Assembly: GCA_900642245.1 (NCBI GenBank)
Contig: CAAAJI010000704.1
Location: forward strand, 1-17,693
Origin: Fragilaria radians
Lineage: Eukaryota > Bacillariophyta > Fragilariophyceae > Fragilariales > Fragilariaceae
Length of the DNA stretch: 17,693 nucleotides
Reading direction: 5' to 3'
A program made the translations under genes and the position numbers. Position 1 is the first letter of the stretch, and each line of letters opens with the position of its first letter. This document shows positions 1-9,815 of this stretch, one piece after another. Below the pieces are notes generated by a model. It made no database searches. It saw only the letters and a list, made by a program, of their open reading frames with translations, and was not told where the DNA came from.

Positions 1-516
1 AATGACTTTGCAGAAATCCATCAAACTTGTCACGACATTTATCCCTCACGAAAGTTTGTAACACTCATTTCAATTCGAGAGCCTATTCAGAGGACATTGT
101 CGATGATTAATCATCAATGCAATAAGAACTTTGATCTCAAGAACCCATACGAGCAAGCCATGTGCTTAAACTGTTCCTATGTCAATGATTCCATCCCCTT
201 CTGGGATTCCTTCATACGGCAGACAAATACACTCTATGCAAATTTAATGGACGTCATGCAGCATCGAAATCTACGGTTAAAGCATTTAGGACGAAAGAAG
301 CCTATTTGGTTGATATTGGATAATCTAATGATTGATCCCTTCTTTGATTTAATCGAAAGCTCCATGTCAGAAAAAACCATGAAGGGACGCTGGAATAAGG
401 AACAAACCAAGATTTGTAATTTTGGAATGCCATCAACTATGATGAAAAAATTGTTACCTGCACAAGCAGTATATAACGGTCTTGTGGGAGGATACTTACC
501 ACAATATCCTTTATGA
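1..516 (+). CDS. 3' part of a sulfotransferase-like protein (5' end outside window)
   Basis: The frame is open from base 1, with no stop before the TGA at 514-516, so this is the C-terminal 171 residues of a longer protein. A hydrophobic strand runs directly into IREPIQRTLSMINHQC. This resembles the 3'-phosphate-binding segment of PAPS-dependent sulfotransferases, in which a strand is followed by R-[DE]-P-x-x-R-x-x-S. The rest is helical and acidic/basic, with a Cys pair (CLNC) and a late CNFGMPSTMM segment; I cannot assign either to a catalytic role. The PAPS 5'-phosphosulfate loop, expected near the N-terminus, is outside the window. Sulfotransferases of this type usually act in the Golgi lumen or cytosol on carbohydrate or small-molecule acceptors; the substrate here is unknown. 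No homologous gene lies nearby. Coding looks genuine because the reading frame is long and the composition is unlike the AT-rich flank. The family call rests on one motif. Confidence 0.5.
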   Translation, partial: NDFAEIHQTCHDIYPSRKFVTLISIREPIQRTLSMINHQCNKNFDLKNPYEQAMCLNCSYVNDSIPFWDSFIRQTNTLYANLMDVMQHRNLRLKHLGRKKPIWLILDNLMIDPFFDLIESSMSEKTMKGRWNKEQTKICNFGMPSTMMKKLLPAQAVYNGLVGGYLPQYPL

Positions 517-3500
517 GTTCGCTTGAAGTTGTGGAAAAGTAGGAAGCCTACAATCCATCATCATCGCTTCAAGGCACGCAAATAGTTTTAAAGAAACCAA
601 ACCACTTCAACTCAACTGTTGCTACCATGGTGAGTCAGTTCAAAATAAGACTAGGTTGACTACTTCTAAAGTGATTAAGTTGCAAAGTCACTTGGATGAA
701 AAACATGACAAAACTTTGCATTTCAAAGGAAATTGCAATGCCTTGCTTCTTTATTGCCCTCTACTATGAGAATCAAAGCATATAGCCCTGAATGAATTGT
801 AAAGACAATAGTCAAAGGAAAATAAAACTGCTATGCTGCAATGTGAGAAAAATCAGGATGTAAAATGGTCCTAACTTTCGATTTAATACTGTCATCTCAG
901 TGATAGTACTTCTCATCCAAATAGTTCCTCCAACCATAATCCTTAACTGAATATCCTCAATCCTATCATTTCCTTAACCCACTCCTGTCTGCCAACTCAA
1001 CCATTTGCATTTTAAACACTTTTTTGTTGCCTTAGTCTCACTTCTAACCTTTTGTGAGAATGAAAGTACATCACAAAATGTATACAAAAAATACTCTTAC
1101 TTATCTATATTAGCGCTCACACTAATGTGAAATACCTAATTTTTTTTAATATGCGCGAATTGCCGTTCTCCTCAATATTTCCATCTTTGATGTTACCATT
1201 ATTCATAAACTGAGGGAGTATCATTGCAATGCAATTGTTATCTTGGAGGTTCAATCATCCATCTTCCCTAAAAGCTTTGTAGTAGCATGTGTCACTTGTA
1301 AATTTCCTGATTTCATTCTTTGTAAGCACATCTGCTTTCTAAGCGTTTTCTGGTGAAATGATGCCTTAGGGGTCATGCCACTGGAACCTTTGTCGGAACT
1401 TTACCATGACTTTTGGTAGAAGTTTAAACATCTGACCACTAGAACACTGGGTAACTTGTTTCTCAATAATGTAATGGCAGTAAATTATTGAATTGATTTG
1501 TAAGGTTCGAGTCGCCCCTAGATGTTTTAGATTACCATGGTAATGAAATAAAATGCTTCGATGAAGTCCAACGGGATTTACCCTTGTTTGCTGAATTGGC
1601 TTGAAATACTTTATGCATCACACGGATTTCATACTATCAAACTTTTTGATCGAAATTGATTGAAATTCCTTGCCTTCCAACTGATACTTGGAACTTGATT
1701 GCAAAGAAAACCGGAAAGTTGCGCGTGATAATCGGGAGAGTACATCTGCCTGCAAACAAGATTGTTTCTACAATGTTTCGTCCTTTTGCTTCTAAATAAT
1801 TGTTTTCAAATATTTTGCTAAGATAATTGGTCTACCAGTGTTGGCCTCCATGGTGGCTTTCACCACTTTAACCTCCCAGTACTACAGATCAGATCATTTT
1901 AAAGTTATCACAATGTATATTGCATCCACTATATTGCTAACCAAGTACTGTTTATATAGGTAGCTGACTTGAATATCAGATTATTGGTCAACAGGCTTTC
2001 CCTTCTAATTGGGATTAAACTTGATTTTCATAGTTTTTCGGCATGCATACGTTACCAACTGTTGTACTCTTAAGTCTCTTTCCTTGTCGTTGAATTTTCA
2101 ATCTCTGCTATATATAAGATTTACACTTTTCTCATGTGACGCCTTTTATTTTATCCTTCTCTGATATTAGCAACCATTAATTTAATGAAACTAATCTCCT
2201 CACCTGTTTCCAATAGATTTTTTTCTGAAGATCTGAATTAGTTATTGAGCGGCACTTGTTGTCTTTCCCAGTTCGAGTGTGATATAAATATTCTGACGAT
2301 GTCTTCTTTGTATGCGTTATTCTTGCATAAATGATTATTAAATATAACCTGATTTTTCATCTTACTTAAATGATTTTGCCCCCTATATGAAGTCTTGCAC
2401 CTTATTTCCCACCTATAATCTCAAAAACCGTTTTTCCACTTCTGTGCTTTTCTCACTTTCTTTCAGGCTAAATTCACTCTTCTTTACCTACACTTATCGA
2501 TTAATAATACTTATGTTGAAGCAAGTTGTTTCGATTTCATGTGTTTCCACATACATTCATGCACAGTAACTTCTAAGTATTCATTTGACTCTTCTGACAA
2601 ATTTGTATGATTGTTTAAAGCATATTTCATGAGCTAAGTCAAAGAATCATTAATTGTTGTTTACAAATAGAAATCCTCTCCAAGAAAAGTGCAAAATTTG
2701 GCGAAATTGCAATAAGATGTTCCACACCAACTCCTTACAAGATTTAGATGCAAGGTTCGATTCTTATCATCTCATAATGCTTTATTCAGAGTCCAAAATT
2801 TCGATTTTATTGAATTTATCATTCTGAATCTGATCTCAAGGTCAGACTGGAAAATTAAGGTATGAATGGAAGAAACCTTAAGGGCTTTTCCTCTTCACCG
2901 CGCCACATATGCATTTGTCGCGAAGGATCTAATGAATGATTTTCACGTGAAGAATTACGTTTTCCTACTTTAAAAGACGGGTATGCATAATAGTAACTTT
3001 CATTTTGAATGCTCTCATGGTTTTGAGATCAATTCTTTTTGCCCTGAAAAGTGTACTACTTGTTAATCAAACATTCAAGAAAGGTTCTCAATGCCATGAC
3101 CATAGCCTTTGGAAAATTAGATTACATGAGTTAGAAAAATTGGATTTCATGAATTCTTTAAACTTAAATCATTAAAGGTTGGCTTTCATTGTATTTCCTC
3201 GTTATATACTATAAGCTATTATATATTGATGATGAAGCCCAGCAATTGCTGTCATTTTGCCTCATCTTACGAGTCATTCAGGATTGAAGTAAATTTTTGT
3301 TTTTAATCTTAAAACACTCTCCGGTTTTTGTCGATTACAGCTGTGTCTTCAACACAAAGGCTTTGACTAATCCGCTCTACATTAAGATTGAGTTAGAAAA
3401 TAATAATTTATTTTAAGGACAAGAAAAAAAACTACTTTTTAATCGTAAAAGATCGGCTGACTATTTTTTCGTTAAGATTATTTTTCTTAGATTAGCCTGT

Positions 3501-4210
3501 GATTTAGAACCAAATATTATATTCAGGCTATGTTGGTGGGTCAAATATCTTTTGACTGCTCCCTATTTAGAATGCGTTATTTAAATCGTGTAAAAGTTCG
3601 TGAAGCTAAATTTTAGAGACCTTTGATTAGTATCATCTAATACTTGCAAACGAAAGCGCACCCCCCAATATCATGTCGTTATTATTCTAGATGTGCTAAT
3701 ATATCAGATATCTTTATCATCTATGTTAACATGTACCAGCAACACTGGACGTTTCCAAATGTTGGTACAAAGTAGTATCTCTTGGAAAAGTCTCTTTCTA
3801 GATTAATTCAATGCTCTTAACTATAAACTTAAAGAATTGCCTTCTAGGAGGATCTTTCTTGCTTTTCTTGTGCGTAGACGTTACAAGTGTTCTTGGATAC
3901 TCCCGCATGCCTAGCATTTATGATTTTGCTAAAACGGAAAGGAGAAAAATGAATAAACCTTATTCCGTTAGCAAAGCAAATTAAATTTAGGAATCAGATG
4001 TAGTCTAAGACAATGAATACTTCTATTCAAACCTTTTAGCTGAATAGTTGGATAATTCAAAGTAATTAAACTTAAAGATATTTACGAGTGCAATATAATG
4101 TAACAACTTTTTTTGTTGGATATATCTTCAATTACTGAGCTGAAGTAGAGGGGTGGGGAGAAATTATTATTATATTGCTTTTGAAGCATGAAATATTCAT
4201 TGTTGTACAC
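517..4210. other. Long AT-rich intergenic stretch, no supported gene
   Basis: About 3.7 kb without a convincing coding region on either strand. The only open frame of any length (2387-2569, 60 codons) has low-complexity composition rich in S, F, L and T, typical of chance frames in AT-rich DNA. The stretch has many homopolymer A/T runs and no tRNA-like fold I could complete. The one recognisable element is the block at about 3513-3831, which recurs near 14632-15004 and is listed separately. Confidence 0.6.
3513..3831 (+). repeat. Dispersed block F1, copy 1 (upstream of receptor A)
   Basis: About 320 bp align in the same orientation with 14632-15004. Shared landmarks in the same order are GGCTATG, GTCAAATATCT, GACTGCTC, TTTGATTAGTAT, TGATATCTTTATCATCTA, CCAAATGTTGGTACAAA and CTAGATTAATT. 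Indels separate the landmarks and there is no open frame, so it behaves as duplicated non-coding flank rather than a gene. It lies about 3.3 kb before receptor A, but roughly 2.3 kb of that is the hAT element, so the original distance was about 1 kb. The partner copy lies 1.5 kb before receptor C. It could alternatively be a short non-autonomous transposon present in many copies. Confidence 0.65.
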
Positions 4211-4214
4211 ATTT

Positions 4215-4602
4215 GTAGGGAGTTATTGAATTGCCCGCAAAAATCAAATTGTTACTGTCGGAATACTAAGTCATTAAAATCAAGGTATGAAGTTGAAAAT
4301 AAATTATTGTTGCAACTCATTGCCATTAAATTGTCAAAATTTTGAAGCGTTGTAAAAGTATCATCATTGTTATTACACGTTTTTGTCATTGATTTTCAAG
4401 TCGTTTAACCATTGACAAAGTATCAAGTTGTTTCCGTCAAAAGACGTCATTGACTTGGAGTTCTTGTGTCTGCAGTCAAATTGTGGCTGTTGAAGTCACG
4501 TTGTTGCCTTATAAGCCCAACCTTTGAAGGCAAGTTGTTGACATCAAAGGAAGTCATTGAATTCCGGAGTTTGAAATCACCGTCTAACTCAAGTTGAGTT
4601 AG
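4215..4602. repeat. Degenerate tandem array of a TCATTGA/CAAGTTGTT unit, ending in a palindrome
   Basis: Two units are clear: 4424-4453 and 4531-4560, both of the form CAAGTTGTT...TCAAA..G.[AC]GTCATTGA, matching at 25 of 30 positions and 107 bp apart. Weaker copies are visible near 4244-4275, around 4371-4395 and 4473-4500, suggesting a basic period near 50-55 bp that has decayed. The array is unusually rich in GTTG, GTCA and AAGT compared with the surrounding A/T-rich DNA. It closes with CTAACTCAAGTTGAGTTAG (4584-4602), an inverted repeat with 9-bp arms around a single central base. It stops about 80 bp before the candidate hAT terminus at 4683, so it is probably host DNA next to the insertion. 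Confidence 0.45.
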
Positions 4603-4682
4603 AATGCCGGAGGTCGAATCAAATTCATTCACGAGGGTCATTCACGAGTGCAATCAGTCACTATTTCCAAAATTTTTGGAAC

Positions 4683-7026
4683 CAGGGGCAGCCACGCCTA
4701 TTCATTTTAAGTGTATTCCCTCAAATACCTCAAATAAGCTATCTGAGGAAAAGTTAAAAACTAAAATGAGGGAATATGAGGGAGCAGAGCAAAATGGAAG
4801 ATGTATGCTGATTTTCAGTTGATAAGGCACGTCAAATTGCTTGCATTGCAGGATGCCTTCCAGTGAAAAGTTTTTCAATGATGTCCAATATTCGTCTTTT
4901 TCATATCGGATGACAGAAAAATCCGACTCTACAGTACTTGTTCCTGGAAAAACACTTGCAAGTCCACCAAAAAATGCCCAGAGACGCAGATATTGCAGAC
5001 AAATCAAACTCCATGCTTCATTGAAGGAAACATAGTTGTCCATGGCCTCAATCATTTTGCGGAATTGGTATTCCTGATTCACCTGAGCCTTAAACACCTT
5101 GAATTTGTTTTCTAGATCAAGGAGCTGATGCTCTGTGAACGATTCCAATAAGCGTAATCTTTGTGTGACTATCAAATCAACAAATTGTGCCCTGCTGAAA
5201 CTCAGTAGATTTTTTGGTAAAACTGGAGGTAATGTGCTTGTTCTATGATTCATTGTATCACGTTCAATCATAATACTATGAATCCCAACAACAGCATCAA
5301 CATACATAATGCAAACTCTGCAGAGGATTTTGTTGTATGCAGCAACATCAGCATCTTTTAGTTCTTGCATTGTGGACCAAACAAATATCTCACTGTTTTG
5401 AATATGTTCTTCTGCATCAGCCTAAGTTGCAAAACGAGATCCCTTTACATAGGTATCTTCATTGATTTCCATCAATGCAATTTGCACTATTGGCCATGAG
5501 CTAACTTCCGTAACATATGATCTTGCATTGATACTAACATTGTTAGTCCTTGAAGGCTTTGAAATGTAGTAGTCACCATCTCAGTGATTTCAAGCAGCAG
5601 ATAGACCATGATCCACCACAATATATCAGGCCTACATGCTGTTTCCCCCCCTCCATGTGTTGATGCACAGCAATACAGTGCTTTACAATCCAAGCCAACA
5701 ATCTCCCCATAGAAAGTCAATGCGTATCTACAAACTTTGGGCATTTTGTTTTCATCTCACACACTAAATTTTGTTGCCGCCTAAGATTTCCGATTACAGT
5801 TGTGCTTTCTCAACAAATGAGTTTTCTAAGAATTGAATAAAAATGGCTTGCACAACCAAATCAAGCTGATGAGAACCACACCAAATATGATAAAAACCAT
5901 TCAAGCACACTTCATTGAGACGCATAACAGCACCTTGGTGTTGTCCATGCATATTTGAGGCCCTGTCTGTTGAGACACTTATCATTTTCTTCCTCCACTT
6001 TTGGCCAAGTGCATCAAGAAACTAACTGATAAGTAAGAACATATTTTCTCCCGTGTGACTCTTGTACATGGGTAAAGCTACAAGGTGAATATTAAACAGC
6101 TGCCCATGCAAAACAAGACCCAATCAAACATCCAAATAAGGAACTGTTGCTTTCTTTCCTCCATCCATTGCAATTGAATATGCCCAGAGATTATCAAGTA
6201 CATTGCAAATAACTTCAAAGTTGAAAGCACAAGTGTATCAAACAACCTGAATAACTTTCCTGACACTAATGCTTCCCAATGCTCCCAAGCCCAAAATTTC
6301 TTTTGAATGCAGCAACAACTGAAATTGAGGAAACAATCATTGCAAATTGAAGCTTATTTGGCCATGAGGCTTCATAATGCCGAGCTTCTTCTTCGTCACC
6401 AACTAAAGTAAAAATATCCTCCGAGCTTCCTGTGATGAAGATTTTGTCTTCAGCATCATCTTGATCATAATCCAATAGCAGATGATGTATTATAACCTCA
6501 ACAATATCTTTGCTAATGCTAAGTAGAAGCATCTCTTTAGCCAATATCCCTGCTTGATCATTAGATATCATTGACGCAAGTGGTCTTGCATCTTCCATTT
6601 CCAGAAAATACTTTTTTTATCTTCTCCACTAAGCTGCACGTATTCATCATATTGCACTTTGTGCTGTTCTTCACATGGCACTTCATATTATTGGAGCGCC
6701 AAGGCTGTTTGTGAAACTTGATGTGCTTAGTCTTTTTTCTATTCCGATTTTCATCTTTTGTGTTGTCTCTTCCAAATTGACAAAAACGGCACTTCACAGA
6801 TACTACATTGGACGTCAAGAGGGGTCTCGAGCTGTAATTTGTAACCCAAAAATGACCAACCACTCATGCTTGAACCCAGATGGACGCTTTTGGAGAGCTT
6901 TTGAAACGTTGTTATTTGAGGAATTTTGGAATGAATGGATGAGGAGAATTCCCCTCAAATAAGACCTTGTCCCTCAAATAAATAGAGCCAATTTATCTAA
7001 TTACATCCAGAATATGTCTCGCCCTG
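4683..7026 (-). mobile_element. Decayed hAT-superfamily DNA transposon
   Basis: The interior carries a broken hAT transposase on the minus strand. The left (3') boundary is proposed at CAGGGGCAGCC (4683), because hAT terminal inverted repeats commonly begin CA[GT]GG. Reading inward from the right, CAGGGC starts at 7026 and later shows TATTC, so 7026 is a plausible but weak right end. The 8 bases outside the two candidate ends (4675-4682 and 7027-7034) do not match, so no target-site duplication is visible. Near both ends a subterminal word (C)CCTCAAATA recurs: at 4718-4727, 4728-4736, 6952-6961 and 6971-6980, plus an inverted copy at 6913-6921. Such repeats are typical transposase-binding arrays in hAT ends. 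Boundaries are approximate; the right end could lie anywhere between about 6980 and 7100. Confidence 0.6.
4702..6863 (-). pseudogene. Broken hAT transposase (BED finger, RNase-H-like core, C-terminal dimerisation region)
   Basis: Minus-strand pieces in family order make up one protein. An N-terminal BED-type zinc finger (6863-6561) has C-x2-C in VKCRFCQFGRD and later CHVK. A linker follows (6598-6266), ending in FGLGSIG. Then comes the start of the transposase fold (about 6260-5794), with AMDGGKKATVPYLDV, the STDRASNMHGQHQG segment holding a catalytic-type Asp, and WCGSHQLDLVVQ. Next is a helical insertion domain (about 5800-5487) with CPKFVDTH and TTFQSLQGLTML. Last is the hAT dimerisation region (5370 to about 4810), with SVFPGTSTVESDFS and SLEGILQCKQ. 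The frame changes near 6560-6598, 6266, 6228, around 5760 and 5680, and again near 5490. In-frame stops fall at 6126-6124, 6024-6022, 5719-5717 (TGA where Trp is expected) and 5424-5422. No single frame runs through, so it cannot make an active transposase. It is transcribed away from receptor A. Nuclear cut-and-paste activity is the family role. Confidence 0.85.
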
Positions 7027-7113
7027 GGGGTCATTGTATTTGCCTTTCGAAGAGTGTTGAAATCGATGTCGATGCTGCATCAAATTTACGCCATCGCTCA
7101 ATAACAGCATCAA

Positions 7114-8220
7114 ATGAGCACAGACTTCTACTCAATTCCACAACAGATAATCCTTGTACTATGCTCCGCTATTTCAGGGTCACTCTCCTTACTAGGATCC
7201 TCTATAATCCTATGGATCATATGGAGGGATCGAAGCATCAAATTAACGCACGTCTATCATAGAATATTGTTTGTGATCTCCATTATAGATTGTATTATCT
7301 CTGTAAACTTTATTTTCAGCTTTCTAGCTGTTCCAAATGGCTTGTTTTGGGGTGCAAGGGGCAATACAGCCACTTGTGAAGCAAGCGGATTCATTATTTC
7401 ATTTCTCTCTTCCATTGCTTTTTACAATGCTGGCCTGGCTTTGTACTATTTCCTAATTATTGTGCGATCAACACCCCAAGATTTCCTGACTCGGACGCTT
7501 GAGCCACTCACTCATATCATATCAATTTTATTACCCATCTCTTTTAGTACCTGGATTTTGATTACAGACTCATATAATCCTCTACTTTTTAATGGAGGAT
7601 GGTGCAGTGTGTACCGATTTCCTCAAGATTGTTCAAGTGATGGTGGTCATATCGAATGCACCAGAGGGAAAATGGCCAAACTTATCGCCAGAGTTTTTAT
7701 GCTTTGCTTAAATTTGCCTCCTTTTCTTGTATTCATTATGGCTATGGTATTCATCATTTGGAATACTAAAAAACAGGACATGATTGCATCACGATATAGG
7801 GTTTCATCAAGGTTTGATCACTTCAATGAGACAATCAACCAAGCTCTGCTTTATATCGCGTCTTTTCTCTTTCCATACGCAATCGCACTCTTGGCTGCGT
7901 TCATTCCCACCAAAAATTCTTCGATTCGATTCCTGGTAGCATCCCTTGTCAAGTTGATATTGCCTCTCTCAGGTTTGTCAAACTGCATCATATACATTCG
8001 ACCTAGATATATCCTGTTACGGCTGGATCGCGGAGAAAGTGCATCCTCATACTCTCTTCTTCACGAAATCATCTTTGGAAGAAGATCAACTGAATCAACA
8101 AATCAGGTTGAGGAAGAGTTTGCCCCAGAATTAACGCTTGATACCTCAGTGCAACAAGAAACTCCGTCTCATGAAGAACTTGAGAGAGATCAGATTGTTG
8201 ACCAATACGAAAATTCATGA
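7114..8220 (+). CDS. Receptor A: seven-transmembrane GPCR-like protein
   Basis: A 368-residue membrane protein with seven hydrophobic segments, at about residues 11-37, 49-71, 88-117, 132-152, 190-215, 241-264 and 272-295. This is the usual size and topology of a small rhodopsin-like or cAMP-receptor-like (class E) receptor. Cys88 at the start of TM3 and Cys164 in GGWCS of the second outer loop could form the common GPCR disulphide; Cys173 and Cys182 add further loop cysteines. TM7 ends SGLSNCIIYIRPRY, occupying the place of the conserved TM7 N-x-x-x-Y motif. There is no DRY after TM3. A 70-residue cytoplasmic tail contains FAPELTLD followed by acidic residues. The start is fixed by an in-frame TAA at 7102-7104 and by alignment with paralogue B, which has exactly the same length from its matching Met. 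It is the most diverged of three tandem copies. A dead transposon ends within about 100-250 bp upstream, so its promoter region is probably altered. Ligand and G-protein coupling are unknown. Confidence 0.85.
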   Translation: MSTDFYSIPQQIILVLCSAISGSLSLLGSSIILWIIWRDRSIKLTHVYHRILFVISIIDCIISVNFIFSFLAVPNGLFWGARGNTATCEASGFIISFLSSIAFYNAGLALYYFLIIVRSTPQDFLTRTLEPLTHIISILLPISFSTWILITDSYNPLLFNGGWCSVYRFPQDCSSDGGHIECTRGKMAKLIARVFMLCLNLPPFLVFIMAMVFIIWNTKKQDMIASRYRVSSRFDHFNETINQALLYIASFLFPYAIALLAAFIPTKNSSIRFLVASLVKLILPLSGLSNCIIYIRPRYILLRLDRGESASSYSLLHEIIFGRRSTESTNQVEEEFAPELTLDTSVQQETPSHEELERDQIVDQYENS

Positions 8221-9550
8221 TATAGGAAGCTATGCAGCATCCTTGGAAATCAGCAATAAGGCAGTAAAATGGATAATTCACCATGGTTATTTTTTCTCAA
8301 TATGAAGTTGGCTACATGCTGTACAAGCAGACATTTTTAAGAGTGAAAATATGAATTTTTAAGGAAAATGTTGCCACTGTGGAAATATTAGACATGAGGA
8401 AGCATAGTCTAAGCTTAAGGAGGAAAAAGAAATAAAGTGGGATGGCGGCACATAAATCATCAGGAATTACTTCACAAAATCTTGTCATGTTAGCTTAAAC
8501 TGCTGTGTCTGATAAGATGAGGCCAAACAAAAGAATGGAAGAGTTAGATCAGAAAGTTCTATTTCACTCAATACCTTAGAAAGTATTTGGATTGGGGACT
8601 TAAAGTCATGCAATAGGAGCAGGGCTTCATTATAAAGTAGAATTGGAATTTTGATAGAGTGTACATCCATGGCAACATTTATTACATCAAAGAGATAAAT
8701 GAACCAGTTGAAAACCTATTGATCTGTTAAAAAGTTCATAGCAATCCTAAATAAAGAATATTCGGGGAAATAGGAGTTGTCATGAACAAGGATAAGATCC
8801 AAAGCAGATAAAATGACCGAGAAAAAAATGGTGCAAATATATCTTGATTACTACAAAACATCATATCTATTCAATGTTAATATGATGCCAAAAATTAAAA
8901 ACTTAGGCTCTTCGTTTGACAGCATCTGGGCCAACTTTAGCTGCTTATTTGTATGCATTCAAAAATACATTTTTGCCCATTATCATCTTGTTCTATGTTA
9001 TGTTTGCAGGTTTTTAAGCCAACAGAGCTGCTGAAATAAAACCTTCTAACTCTTGGAATCGGAAATTGGTGAAGTCTTAGCAGTAAAGAGAGCGTTTTGA
9101 ATCAAGACAAATCATATATTGTTCCTCATTCGTATAAATTGCAAATGCAGAAGAAGTAAACAAAAGCAATATTCTTTTCAAATTCCAACATCCCCAATGC
9201 TCACAACTTCTTTTGCTGATGCGCTACACCACTTATCAAGAGGAAAATATACCCTTATGATTTGTCCAATCTCAAATTATAAGATCAAACACATGATACA
9301 CTCCTCTAGTAATTAATAGAGGAAGCTTGTTTTACATTTTCTTATCATTGCATCCATTTCCCCTTAAATCTGACTATTTGACAAGAATGTTGCGTAAACT
9401 GTATCCGCTTATCCAACAAACATTTGATCTTTTAACTTGAGATGATTTGTCCGCGTCGTAGAGAATAATACACGTTAACCATCACTCTTCACTATTGGCT
9501 CACTGTCAAAACCTTAAGAGCATGTCTTTTTCTTCCATCATCGTCAGACG
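8221..9550. other. AT-rich spacer after receptor A, no supported gene
   Basis: Contains the 3' flank of receptor A and roughly 1.2 kb of AT-rich DNA. Short open frames at 8485-8670 (minus), 8813-9034 and 9119-9316 (plus) are 61-73 codons, overlap no recognisable motif and have composition expected of chance. I could not align this flank with the 3' flanks of receptors B or C. Confidence 0.5.
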
Positions 9551-9677
9551 ATTTTAGCCTTGATATTGTTGATCGCATATTCTTTCGCAAAGAAAAACGT
9601 TGAATAAAAATTCTTTTTAAGTGGTATAGAAGGGACAGCAGATAGATGTGTAGAAAGATACGTCATTCTTTGATAGT
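9551..9677 (+). repeat. Local direct duplication, unit 1 (127 bp)
   Basis: Begins ATTTTAGCCTT and ends CATTCTTTGATAGT. The next 138 bp repeat the same order of words with a handful of substitutions and a short insertion near the start. The unit contains TATTGTTGATCGCATATTC and the small inverted repeat TTCTTT-CGC-AAAGAA, followed by TAGATGTGTAGAAAGATACG. No open frame is shared in phase by both units, so this is non-coding. Confidence 0.8.
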
Positions 9678-9815
9678 ATTTTAGCCTTTAACACTTTGTT
9701 ATTGTTGATCGCATATTCTTTCGCAAAGAAAAACGTTAAATAAAAGTTCTGTTAATGTGGTATAGAAGCGACTGTTGATAGATGTGTAGAAAGATACGTC
9801 ATTCTTTGATAGTAT
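9678..9815 (+). repeat. Local direct duplication, unit 2 (138 bp)
   Basis: Second copy of the preceding unit, directly abutting it. It differs by an extra ACACTTTG-like segment near its 5' end and scattered base changes (for example GTTGAATAAAAATTC becomes GTTAAATAAAAGTTC). It retains the TTCTTT-CGC-AAAGAA hairpin and the terminal TTTGATAGTAT. The two copies are similar enough to indicate a fairly recent tandem duplication. Confidence 0.8.

Noticed and set aside
1503..1520. GGTTCGAGTCGCC resembling a tRNA B box
   Set aside because: No T stem, A box or acceptor stem pairs around it.
1693..1790. Peptide KKTGKLRVII on the plus strand resembling the start of a gypsy-type reverse transcriptase
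   Set aside because: Only about ten residues match; the following residues do not give the expected D-x-R-x-L-N continuation and no other retroelement domain is nearby.
2387..2569. 60-codon open frame in the left spacer
   Set aside because: Low-complexity S/F/L/T-rich composition and no homologue or motif; a chance frame.
4584..4618. A-box-like TAACTCAAGTTG followed by GGTCGAATC, suggesting a tRNA or tRNA-derived SINE head
   Set aside because: The two boxes are only about 20 bases apart, and no anticodon arm or acceptor stem can be formed.
4604..5035. Plus-strand open frames 4604-4822 and 4841-5035
   Set aside because: They lie opposite the hAT dimerisation region, whose residues are clearly conserved on the minus strand; these are antisense shadows.
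6675..6962. Plus-strand 95-codon open frame
   Set aside because: Antisense to the BED-finger part of the hAT transposase and extending into the transposon end; no protein motif.
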